DNA of 64,000 bases from Paraburkholderia ginsengisoli NBRC 100965 (lineage in GTDB: Bacteria; Pseudomonadota; Gammaproteobacteria; Burkholderiales; Burkholderiaceae). Below are positions 1 through 7,740 of the stretch, piece after piece. The notes below the pieces were generated by a model that searched no databases, was not told where the DNA came from, and was given only the letters and a program-made list of their open reading frames with translations. How positions within the stretch are numbered: position 1 is the stretch's first letter; each line of letters begins with the position of its first letter. The DNA lies in the NCBI RefSeq assembly GCF_000739735.1, contig NZ_BBJF01000017.1, forward strand, positions 1 to 64,000, written 5' to 3'. The translations under genes were made by a program, and so were the position numbers.

Positions 1-1902
1 ACTATTCTCACGGCTCACCGCCGTGCTGAGTCCGGTCGACGTCGAGGTCGACAGCGAGCTCAACCCGGTCGACAGGCTACCCACCGTGCTGTTGGTCGTG
101 CTCAGTCCCGTGGACAACGAGTTCACACCGCTCTGCGCAGTACTGATGCCCGTTGACGTGGACGACGACAGGCTGGTCAAGCTGCTGTTGGTCGTGCTCA
201 GGCCCGTCGACAACGAACTCAGGCCAGTCGACGTCGAGGTCGACAATGTGTTGATCGCCGTCGTAGCCGCATACAACTGACTGCCGTTGATAGCGTCCGT
301 GCTCGCGGCGCTGATGCGGCCGGCAGCGACGTTCGTGATCTGGCGTTCGGCGCCGGCAGCGCCAACGCTCACCACGCCGCCAGCAGCCGGAGCGCCTCCG
401 GCAAACGTGTACGACGTGCCGCCGATGGTCGCGCTCGGCGTCGGATTGGACGCTGCAACGGTGGAACTATTGCCGAGGACCACGGCGCCATCCAGCCCGG
501 TCGGCACCGTGATGTTGTTGCCCACCGCGAACGCGTTATTCGAGCTGATGCTGTTGTTGTTACCAAGCGAATACGAGCCGGCGCCCGTAATGGTGGTCGG
601 ATCGCCGATCGCGCCGGAGCTCGCCCCGCTGACCACGTTGCCCGTGCCAATGCTGATCGCCTGCGAGCCGGTGGCTTTCGCGCCGTTGCCGATAGCGATG
701 CTGTTGATGTTGGCCGCATTGCCGCTCACGCCGGCGGTCGCATTCAGACCCATCGCAACGGAATTGGCGCCATAGGCGTTCGATTGACCGCCAATCGCGA
801 CGGAATTCGCAGCCGCAGCGGAAGCGCCGGCCGTCGCGTTACCGCCGATGGCTACCGAGCCATCACCAGCCGCCCGAGCACCCGAAAAAGAGCCTGAAAC
901 GCCACCACCGCCCAGTGCCGTGGCATTAATTCCCGACGCGGTAGCAAAATTGCCGTAAGCAGACGCCCCTGTGTTGCTTGCAGTAGCCGAATTACCTGTG
1001 GCAACTGAATTCGCTCCGCTTGCCGATGCGTAATTGCCCACGGCGGTCGCGAAGTTGGCGGTCGCATTTGCAGTATTGCCGAAGGCCGACGCATCACTGC
1101 CAGCGGCGCGGGCAGAATATCCGATCGCGGTCGCAGACAATCCGGTGCCGCTGGCGCCATTGGCCGACGCATTTTGCCCAATAGCAACGTCGCCGCTCGT
1201 GACCGCCTTCGTGCCGCTCCCCAGAGCTATCGCGTTATCGCCGGCGGCGCTCGCTCCGACGGCGCCCTCGCCAATCGCAATCGAAGCGGTACCGATCGTG
1301 GCAGCCAGCGTGGCCGCGCTACCGATACGCATCGAGCCCGCGGCCGTTCCGCCACCCAACCCGAGAAGACCCGAGTTCACATAAAGCTCACCGCCCAGCG
1401 ACAGCGAATTGGAACCGGCGCCGCTCGACGGACCATAGAACAATGCGCGGTTGGTTTGCGTTCCCTTGTCGGTCGTCGTGCACGTTGAACTTGCCGCACC
1501 GAGGGCGGCGACCGACGGGACTGGCGTCGCCGCACCGAGCGACCCGAGAGCCATCGAGTTCGCTCCGGAAGGCGTGGGATTACCGCCACCGTAATTGCCC
1601 ATCACGGACACACCTGCGGTGTCGAAAGTCCAGAGACAGGCGGCGTCCGTACCGTCGTTGATGAAAATGCCGGGGCCGGCATGTGCCGATGTCGCGGCAA
1701 TACCGAGCACTGCCGCACTGACGGATCGCAACACCTGGACATTCACCCGCTTGCCGCCGACACCGTTCGCCGAGCCGCCATCGTTACCGCCCGCAGCGAC
1801 GGTCGCCGACCGGCTGCGCTTGCCTCTCGCCGCAACGATTTCCGAAGCCGCTACCCATGCCCCGAGGGCTTCATTCCAAATCGATCGATATGTCTTATTC
1901 AT
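1..1902 (-). CDS. YadA-like trimeric autotransporter adhesin, N-terminal part (runs off left edge)
   Basis: The frame is open from the ATG at 1902 to the window edge (634 codons, no stop), so the stalk end and membrane anchor lie outside. The N-terminus is an extended signal peptide region starting MNKTYRSIWNEALGAWVA, followed by a basic stretch, a hydrophobic core and an Ala-X-Ala-type cleavage site around residue 76. Next comes a long head of YadA-type repeats (NSVAIG, NAIALG, NSVAMG variants), then a neck containing STDAINGSQLYA near residue 540. Last is a Ser/Thr/Leu-rich stalk (LSTSTSTGLST repeats). Family knowledge: type Vc secretion, homotrimeric surface adhesin binding host or abiotic surfaces. 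Ligand unknown. The promoter should lie in the AT-rich stretch just above 1902. Confidence 0.93.
   Translation of the reverse strand, partial: MNKTYRSIWNEALGAWVAASEIVAARGKRSRSATVAAGGNDGGSANGVGGKRVNVQVLRSVSAAVLGIAATSAHAGPGIFINDGTDAACLWTFDTAGVSVMGNYGGGNPTPSGANSMALGSLGAATPVPSVAALGAASSTCTTTDKGTQTNRALFYGPSSGAGSNSLSLGGELYVNSGLLGLGGGTAAGSMRIGSAATLAATIGTASIAIGEGAVGASAAGDNAIALGSGTKAVTSGDVAIGQNASANGASGTGLSATAIGYSARAAGSDASAFGNTANATANFATAVGNYASASGANSVATGNSATASNTGASAYGNFATASGINATALGGGGVSGSFSGARAAGDGSVAIGGNATAGASAAAANSVAIGGQSNAYGANSVAMGLNATAGVSGNAANINSIAIGNGAKATGSQAISIGTGNVVSGASSGAIGDPTTITGAGSYSLGNNNSISSNNAFAVGNNITVPTGLDGAVVLGNSSTVAASNPTPSATIGGTSYTFAGGAPAAGGVVSVGAAGAERQITNVAAGRISAASTDAINGSQLYAATTAINTLSTSTSTGLSSLSTGLSTTNSSLTSLSSSTSTGISTAQSGVNSLSTGLSTTNSTVGSLSTGLSSLSTSTSTGLSTAVSRENS
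88..201. repeat. 96-base period direct repeat in adhesin stalk
   Basis: An 18-base word (GCTGTTGGTCGTGCTCAG) occurs at 88-105 and again at 184-201, 96 bases apart, which equals 32 residues of stalk. The flanking bases also match partly. It encodes the LSTxxSTGLS-type coiled-coil stalk and could allow length change by recombination. Confidence 0.7.
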
Positions 1903-2977
1903 CGTAAAGCCCTATCAGGGAGCGCACGCCATCAGGGCAGGGACCAGAGTCATTCTGGCTGCCCGAATAAGCGGAAATTCGGCGTGCTTATATTTCGGAT
2001 GGTGGATTCTAGGGCGCGCACAGTTCACAAACTGCTAAACAATGCAAATTTGAGATGAGTGGTTTGTTAATAATTGTTAATTCCTTCAATACTCTCAAGT
2101 CTTTGAAAAATAAGAACAATTTAAAGCACTCGACAGCGATTTAACAAAATGCATGGGTGATTGTCACTTTCCGGAAGAACGTGAAAAGTGGCAATTCGAG
2201 AATCGGCAGCCGATGCCAATCGTTTGCTTACGTTTACAAATAGCGAAATGGAATGTGACAAAACCGTCAATTCTGGCAGGCAGCCGAAATGGCCACGCGG
2301 GCCAATCGTCGCAATGAGATGGCTCGGTGACGATCTAGCGCAAAGAAGTCTCGAGAGAGCGCGGCGTACGGACGTTCCGGCCAGGCACACCAGGGCCTGT
2401 GGCCGCCGCCTCGCTTCACCAGAGTCGAGCGTCGGATGGCAGTTCAGTGTGTGCTTAACGCGCTTTAGCGCGCGTTGGGCGAGCGCGTGTGCACCGATTG
2501 AAACAGGAGGATTAGAAGTGCGGCGCTCCACGAGGAAATGTCAGATCAGGACCACCGATGTTTGTTAAGCGCTCCGAACAGATTCGCGACGGCCGCCCTC
2601 CCGAGTCCTGAGGCCGCGTTATCGAGCATCGAGTGAGTGTCAAAAAGATTGGGCAGAGGCGTTGACGCCCTAGGTGCCGCATTGCCCTGGTAAGAGCCCT
2701 GGAAACCGCGAACGTCAAGAAACGAAAAACTTTCCATCCACTCTTCATGAAAAAAGCGAGGAAGGCTTAAAGTAAGCGTTTGCGCCATCGTACGGAGAAC
2801 CGGTTGAAACCGCGTTGCTCGACCAGAGCAAGGAAATGGCACAACATTCAATCCCGGCCTGTCGAGTCCGCACCAAAGCGAAATCCCGCAGAATTCGAAC
2901 ACGAACACCAACACCCAAGCCGGCTTGCGAAGCAGCCGCACGCGCCCACAACCCGTGTCCCCCTTTTGAGGCAAGCG
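1903..2977. other. Gene-free interval between adhesin and icd
   Basis: About 1.07 kb. The part next to the adhesin start (roughly 2030-2150) is AT-rich, with TTAATAATTG-like stretches that suit a promoter reading leftwards. The remainder carries only short out-of-frame ORFs with no recognisable protein. I see no RNA gene or mobile element. Confidence 0.5.
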
Positions 2978-5215
2978 ATGAGTACCGAGCAACCCACGAT
3001 CATCTACACCCTGACCGATGAGGCCCCGCTGCTAGCGACGAGTGCCTTCCTACCCATCGTTCGCACGTTCACCGCGCCGGCCGGAATCCAGGTGACCACC
3101 AGCGACATCTCCGTGGCCGGCCGCATACTCGGCGAATTCCCCGAATTCCTGACCGACGCGCAGCAGGTGCCCGACAGCCTCGCCGAACTCGGCCGGCTGA
3201 CACTGCTGCCCGACACCAACATTATCAAGCTGCCCAACATCAGCGCTTCGGTCCATCAACTGGTTGCCGCGATCAAGGAACTGCAGGCGAAGGGTTACGC
3301 AGTACCGGACTTCCCGGAAGAACCGAAGACCGATGCCGAGAAAGCGATCCGCCAGCGCTACTCCAAATGTTTGGGCAGCGCTGTCAACCCGGTTCTACGC
3401 GAAGGTAATTCGGATCGCCGCGCACCTGCCGCCGTGAAGAACTACGCGCGTAAGAACCCGCACAGCATGGGCGAGTGGAGCATGGCCTCGCGCACTCACG
3501 TGGCCCACATGAAGCACGGCGACTTCTACCATGGCGAAAAGTCCATGACCGTGGACCATGCCCGCAACGTGAAAATGGAGTTGCTCACCGCCGACGGCAA
3601 GACCATTGTGCTTAAGCCCAAGGTGGCGCTGCTGGATGGCGAAATCATCGACAGCATGTTCATGAGCAAGAAGGCGCTTTGCGACTTCTATGAAGAGCAA
3701 ATGGAGGACGCCCGCAAAACCGGGGTGATGCTGTCGCTGCACGTCAAGGCCACGATGATGAAGGTCTCGCACCCCATCGTCTTCGGACACGCGGTGAAGA
3801 TCTTCTACAAGGATGCCTTCGAGAAGCACGGCGAGCTGTTCGAAGAACTTGGGGTGAACGTCAACAACGGTCTCGTCAATCTGTACGACAAGCTGGAAAG
3901 CCTGCCCACGTCAAAGCGTGAAGAGATTATCCGCGACCTGCATGCCTGCCACGAGCACCGCCCCGAACTGGCGATGGTGGATTCGGCCAAAGGCATCTCC
4001 AACCTGCACGCCCCTAACGACGTAATCGTGGACGCATCGATGCCGGCCATGATCCGCATCGGCGGCAAGATGTGGGGCGCCGACGGGCGTCCGAAGGACA
4101 CCAAGGCCGTGATTCCGGAGAGCACGTTTGCCCGCATCTATCAGGAGATCATCAACTTCTGTAAAACCAACGGCAACTTCGATCCGGTCACGATGGGCAC
4201 CGTGCCCAACGTTGGACTGATGGCGCAGCAGGCCGAAGAATACGGCTCGCACGACAAGACCTTCGAAGTGCCCGAAGCCGGCGAGGCGCGCATCGTCGAT
4301 CTGGATAGCGGCGAAGTGCTGCTCACCCAAAACGTTGAAGAAGGCGACATATGGCGCATGTGCCAGGTCAAGGACGCGCCGATCCGCGACTGGGTCAAGC
4401 TGGCCGTTACACGCGCGCGCAACTCCGGGATGCCGGCTATTTTCTGGCTGGACCCGTATCGCCCGCACGAAGCGGAAATGATCAGGAAGGTCGAGACCTA
4501 CCTGAAGGACCACGACACCACCGGCCTCGACATCCAGATCATGTCGCAAGTCCGCGCGATGCGTTACACGCTGGAGCGTGTCATCCGCGGTCTCGATACC
4601 ATTTCGGTCACGGGTAACATCCTGCGCGACTACCTCACGGACCTCTTCCCGATCATGGAATTGGGCACCAGTGCGAAGATGCTCTCCATCGTTCCGCTGA
4701 TGGCCGGCGGCGGTATGTACGAAACAGGCGCCGGCGGCTCCGCGCCGAAGCACGTCAAGCAACTCATCGAAGAAAATCACCTGCGCTGGGATTCTCTCGG
4801 CGAATTCCTCGCGTTGGCCGTGTCGCTCGAAGAGCTGGGAATCAAAACCGCCAATGACGAGGCGAGAATTCTGGCCAAAACCCTCGACGCAGCGACCGGC
4901 AAGCTGTTGGACAACAACAAGAATCCATCGCCGAAAACGGGTCAATTGGACAACCGCGGAAGCCAGTTCTATCTGGCCATGTACTGGGCTCAGGAGCTGG
5001 CAGCGCAGACCGAAAACGCCGCGCTCGCCGCACGGTTCGCCCCGCTGGCGAAGCAGTTGACCGACAACGAGCAGATCATTGTGGCCGAGTTATCGGAAGT
5101 ACAAGGCAAGCCGGTCGACATTGGCGGCTATTACAAGCCCGACGCCGAAAAGCTGGCGGACGTCATGCGCCCGAGCAAGACGTTGAACGCGGCGCTGGCA
5201 ACCTGCGTGGCTTAA
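2978..5215 (+). CDS. icd: NADP-dependent isocitrate dehydrogenase, monomeric type
   Basis: 745 residues, the usual length of the monomeric (IDH-II) family, which oxidatively decarboxylates isocitrate to 2-oxoglutarate with NADP+ in the TCA cycle. The protein starts [20 protein letters not shown] and carries family segments such as [39 protein letters not shown] and [17 protein letters not shown]. The frame is open further upstream to 2780, but the ATG at 2978 is preferred. It has a GAGG motif seven bases upstream and gives the family-standard N-terminus. Monocistronic, with a hairpin just after the stop. Confidence 0.97.
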   Translation: MSTEQPTIIYTLTDEAPLLATSAFLPIVRTFTAPAGIQVTTSDISVAGRILGEFPEFLTDAQQVPDSLAELGRLTLLPDTNIIKLPNISASVHQLVAAIKELQAKGYAVPDFPEEPKTDAEKAIRQRYSKCLGSAVNPVLREGNSDRRAPAAVKNYARKNPHSMGEWSMASRTHVAHMKHGDFYHGEKSMTVDHARNVKMELLTADGKTIVLKPKVALLDGEIIDSMFMSKKALCDFYEEQMEDARKTGVMLSLHVKATMMKVSHPIVFGHAVKIFYKDAFEKHGELFEELGVNVNNGLVNLYDKLESLPTSKREEIIRDLHACHEHRPELAMVDSAKGISNLHAPNDVIVDASMPAMIRIGGKMWGADGRPKDTKAVIPESTFARIYQEIINFCKTNGNFDPVTMGTVPNVGLMAQQAEEYGSHDKTFEVPEAGEARIVDLDSGEVLLTQNVEEGDIWRMCQVKDAPIRDWVKLAVTRARNSGMPAIFWLDPYRPHEAEMIRKVETYLKDHDTTGLDIQIMSQVRAMRYTLERVIRGLDTISVTGNILRDYLTDLFPIMELGTSAKMLSIVPLMAGGGMYETGAGGSAPKHVKQLIEENHLRWDSLGEFLALAVSLEELGIKTANDEARILAKTLDAATGKLLDNNKNPSPKTGQLDNRGSQFYLAMYWAQELAAQTENAALAARFAPLAKQLTDNEQIIVAELSEVQGKPVDIGGYYKPDAEKLADVMRPSKTLNAALATCVA

Positions 5216-5221
5216 CAGTCA

Positions 5222-5248
5222 GAGCCGCCTCGTCGACCGGGGCGGCTC
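5222..5248 (+). terminator. Possible terminator after icd
   Basis: GAGCCGCC (5222-5229) pairs perfectly with GGCGGCTC (5241-5248) across an 11-base loop, seven bases after the icd stop. The following bases are C-rich with only three T, so intrinsic termination may be weak. Confidence 0.45.
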
Positions 5249-5339
5249 CCCTTTGGTCGACACTCTCGCGTCGTGGCACAAGCGGCACAAGCGACGCACG
5301 CAGGCTCAGTGAAAACGCCACCGCCGTCGCATTCATTTG

Positions 5340-5384
5340 CTCGTGTTTCCTCGTATTGAGCAAACACGAGTCGTCACGTATAAA
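5340..5384 (+). promoter_or_regulatory. vapBC promoter and palindromic operator
   Basis: A perfect 9-base inverted repeat, CTCGTGTTT (5340-5348) and AAACACGAG (5362-5370), separated by 13 bases. It overlaps a promoter-like pair: -35 TTGAGC (5356-5361), a 17-base spacer, and -10 TATAAA (5379-5384). The vapB ATG follows at 5435. An operator over the -35 box fits the autorepression known for VapB-VapC complexes. The function is inferred; the repeat itself is seen directly. Confidence 0.65.
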
Positions 5385-5434
5385 ACAGAATACCACGGCG
5401 CATATAAACGTTAATCTGCTACAAGCACACTCGC

Positions 5435-5695
5435 ATGCGTACTGTTTCCATCTTCAAGAATAGCACCAGCCAGGCAGTTCGCATTCCGAAGGATATGCGG
5501 TTCGAAGGTGTGACCGAGCTCGAGATCCGGCGTGAAGGCGACACCATCCTGCTGCGGCCCGCACGTCCGAGCTGGATTTCTTTCGCCGATGAGCCCCGTG
5601 CCGATGCCGACTTCATGTCCGGGCGCGCCGCCGTCTTTCGGGCAGGCCGGTATGACCTGCCCGATGCAGTCGACGCTCAGGAGTCAGCATCGTGA
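5435..5695 (+). CDS. vapB: VapB-type antitoxin (AbrB/MazE-fold)
   Basis: 86 residues. The N-terminal half (VSIFKNSTSQAVRIPKDMRF, then ELEIRREGDTILLRPARPSW) is the swapped-hairpin DNA-binding fold of VapB antitoxins. The acidic C-terminal tail is the usual toxin-neutralising segment. The stop overlaps the toxin start (GTGA), so translation of the pair is coupled and antitoxin is made first. A palindrome-covered promoter lies 50-95 bases upstream. In this family the antitoxin binds VapC and the complex represses the operon. Confidence 0.9.
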   Translation: MRTVSIFKNSTSQAVRIPKDMRFEGVTELEIRREGDTILLRPARPSWISFADEPRADADFMSGRAAVFRAGRYDLPDAVDAQESAS

Positions 5696-6144
5696 CCCAG
5701 CTCTATATGCTGGACACCAGCATCTGCTCATTGGTCGTGCGCGAGCGGCCTCAGTGCATTCTGGCCAGGCTGCAGGCCTGCAACGCCCAGCAGCGCATTG
5801 TCATCTCCGCCATCACGTACGCGGAAATGCGCTTTGCCTCAGCGGGGAAAATAGACTCCCCCACGCACGCGCAACTGGTGTCGGCTTTCGTCGCGCGCCT
5901 CGACGGCGTTTTGCCGTGGGATGCGATGGCTGCGGACCGAACCATACGAGTGCGCGTCGAGCTCGCCCATCTGGGTGCCCCAATCAGTGAGAACGATGCG
6001 GCGATTGCAGGTCACGCGCTCGCGGTGGGCGCCATTCTCGTGACCAACAACGCGCGGGAATTCCGACACGTGCGGGGACTTCATATCGAAGACTGGGCAA
6101 AACCGGCAGTGAGCCAGCGCGCGACCGAGCCGGAGAAGCTATGA
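5692..6144 (+). CDS. vapC: VapC-type PIN-domain ribonuclease toxin
   Basis: 150 residues, starting with GTG at 5692 and overlapping vapB by four bases. PIN-domain acidic residues are visible: D8 (YMLDTS), E45 (ITYAEM) and D102 (SENDAAIAGHALA), followed by the common VTNNAREF motif. Family knowledge: Mg2+-dependent RNase, often cutting initiator tRNA or rRNA, inhibited by VapB. The residues past the PIN fold (after about 138) form a short charged tail. The active site appears intact. Confidence 0.92.
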   Translation: MTQLYMLDTSICSLVVRERPQCILARLQACNAQQRIVISAITYAEMRFASAGKIDSPTHAQLVSAFVARLDGVLPWDAMAADRTIRVRVELAHLGAPISENDAAIAGHALAVGAILVTNNAREFRHVRGLHIEDWAKPAVSQRATEPEKL

Positions 6145-6201
6145 GACGCCCGTGCGAAACGGCGTCTCCAGGGAAGTGGCCCGCAGGAAAGTGAGCAACC
6201 G

Positions 6202-6714
6202 TTATTGGTGGGACGCTGCCGACGGTAGCGTCGTACACGCGTGAAATTGTGTCGTTTCCCGTTCGGAGCGCTCCTCACCCGCGCCTAGCTGCAGGAACAG
6301 CAACGTCGCCTGGTCATCGAAGACGTACCATACACTTGTAGCAGTCAAATCCATCCCAGTCGACATTCTTAGCAAGCGCACCATCCTCACCTGACGAAGA
6401 AAGCATGTTGTCGCGAGATTGCGATCGTCGATAATCACCCCACGTGTTGCGAACACCATCCTCATCGCTTCGATGCTACTCTCGCGTCGCTGTGCGGTCC
6501 TGAACGCATTGTCTGCCCGGTCATAGATTTCGCCGAATCGCCCCTGCTTGAATAGCTCAATCATGCGCAACTCGGCCGCTTCGGATATCTGCTGGCTGGG
6601 AGGCGTCGATACGGATTCTGCTAACCATACGGCGCCAATAGCGACCGGGATCGATGCCCAGATCAAAGCCATCCATGCCCATTTCGAATGGCGCAGTGCC
6701 ACGCGTACCGCCAT
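6202..6714 (-). CDS. Hypothetical single-pass membrane-anchored protein
   Basis: 170 residues, not recognised. One hydrophobic segment near residues 13-32 (WMALIWASIPVAIGAVWLAE) suggests an N-terminal membrane anchor. The rest is soluble, with a helical ELFKQGRFGEIYDRADNAFR stretch and a VWYVFDDQATLLFLQL strand region. A GAGG motif seven bases before the ATG at 6714 supports this start. Its first 158 bases overlap ORF 6557-6853 in another frame. It could be an accessory or immunity-like protein, but nothing shows this. Confidence 0.55.
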   Translation of the reverse strand: MAVRVALRHSKWAWMALIWASIPVAIGAVWLAESVSTPPSQQISEAAELRMIELFKQGRFGEIYDRADNAFRTAQRRESSIEAMRMVFATRGVIIDDRNLATTCFLRQVRMVRLLRMSTGMDLTATSVWYVFDDQATLLFLQLGAGEERSERETTQFHACTTLPSAASHQ

Positions 6715-6853
6715 CCTTCGCCCTCTCTTCTAGCAATTGGATCGCAAGTTGTACTTCATTGATGGACCGGTCACCTCTGTCGCGCAGGCAAGCCCATAGC
6801 CCCTCTATATCCTCATCATCGAAATTCGGTTCATCGGTGTTTCCGCGTGGCAA
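6557..6853 (-). CDS. Small hypothetical ORF overlapping the next gene
   Basis: 98 codons from a TTG at 6853, directly after an in-frame stop. The first about 48 residues look protein-like and acidic (DDEDIEGLWACLRDRGDR, then INEVQLAIQLLEERAKDG). The remainder lies in a second frame over the start of ORF 6202-6714 and looks like shadow sequence. Either this is a short gene with an overlapping tail, or the two ORFs were one gene split by a frameshift near 6710. I do not recognise it. Confidence 0.35.
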   Translation of the reverse strand: MPRGNTDEPNFDDEDIEGLWACLRDRGDRSINEVQLAIQLLEERAKDGGTRGTAPFEMGMDGFDLGIDPGRYWRRMVSRIRIDASQPADIRSGRVAHD

Positions 6854-7005
6854 TTACACCATCAGAAAGAGATGGTGTTGGCTGCAGCGCGCTTGCACGC
6901 ATAGGCGTGCAGGCACTCGGTATAGCGACGCACACCCGGCCTTTACAATCCCCTCTTCCATCACTCCTGAAGCCAGCCAGCGCCTTCAAATTCGAAAGAA
7001 GTAGC

Positions 7006-7740
7006 CTAACAGCAGCAATCGAGACTGACCTTGAAGTACTCATAGCTATACGTGATGCTACGCTTGACGTCGCGCACATCCTGCGCTTGTGGTGCACGCC
7101 CGAGCAGCGTAGCGACGATATCCAGTGCTTCCCACGGATGCGCATCGTCGTAATGCGCGTGCATTTTCAGCCACCGCATCGCACGCTTACGGATTTCCTC
7201 CGGATAGCTACTCTCGAGTACGCCGCTACTGCAGACAAGCGTCGACCAGTCGCCGGTGACGCCTTCAATGGCGAAATTGGTCGCGGCGATTGCTGCCGGC
7301 AATGAATCGCTGCTGCTGCTTTTCCAGCACCAGTGGCTTAATGCATAAGCGAGCGAAGGCCCCGTCGCATTCTGCATTGCCTCACGCGACACGTCGTGCG
7401 CAGCGGCCCAATCAACCCAGTAGTCGGCGTGATTCTGCTCGATTCGAATATTGCGCGTGAGGTACCGGCGAGCCATTCTTGTCCCGGGTGTCTCATGCGG
7501 GCCAAGCTTCCGCAGATTCATACCCATATACTGCGGGAACTGATCGATAACGGGCCAACCGTTCACGAGAAATGCACGCATTTCCCGTTCATTGAGCCGG
7601 TTATCACGCATCGCTGCAAATAGCGGATGCCCGGTCACTTCCTGTCTTACCGCCAGCGTTTCACCCACCACATCCTGCACCCAGCGTGGATAGCTCGCGA
7701 TGTCCTTCAGATCCCCTTCCCTGCAGAACGACTCAACCAT
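7006..7740 (-). CDS. Heme-oxygenase-like diiron oxidase (TenA/PqqC-like fold, UndA-type motif)
   Basis: 244 residues. The candidate metal ligands E101 and H104 (RIEQNHADYW), E159 (NFAIEGVTGDW) and H194, D198, H201 (MHAHYDDAHPWEA) reproduce the E-x2-H / E / H-x3-D-x2-H pattern of heme-oxygenase-like diiron oxidases such as the fatty-acid decarboxylase UndA. Its ATG overlaps by one base the stop of the GGDEF-EAL gene (TAATG). A strong GGAGGT lies inside that gene's end, so the two are translationally coupled. The frame runs on upstream to 7926, but that part is shadow of the EAL gene. The protein ends oddly in Asp-Cys-Cys-Cys. Substrate unknown; annotation pipelines may call it TenA family. Confidence 0.82.
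   Translation of the reverse strand: MVESFCREGDLKDIASYPRWVQDVVGETLAVRQEVTGHPLFAAMRDNRLNEREMRAFLVNGWPVIDQFPQYMGMNLRKLGPHETPGTRMARRYLTRNIRIEQNHADYWVDWAAAHDVSREAMQNATGPSLAYALSHWCWKSSSSDSLPAAIAATNFAIEGVTGDWSTLVCSSGVLESSYPEEIRKRAMRWLKMHAHYDDAHPWEALDIVATLLGRAPQAQDVRDVKRSITYSYEYFKVSLDCCC

Noticed and set aside
3911-4945. 344-codon minus-strand ORF
   Set aside because: Antisense to isocitrate dehydrogenase, whose frame is fully supported by family sequence.
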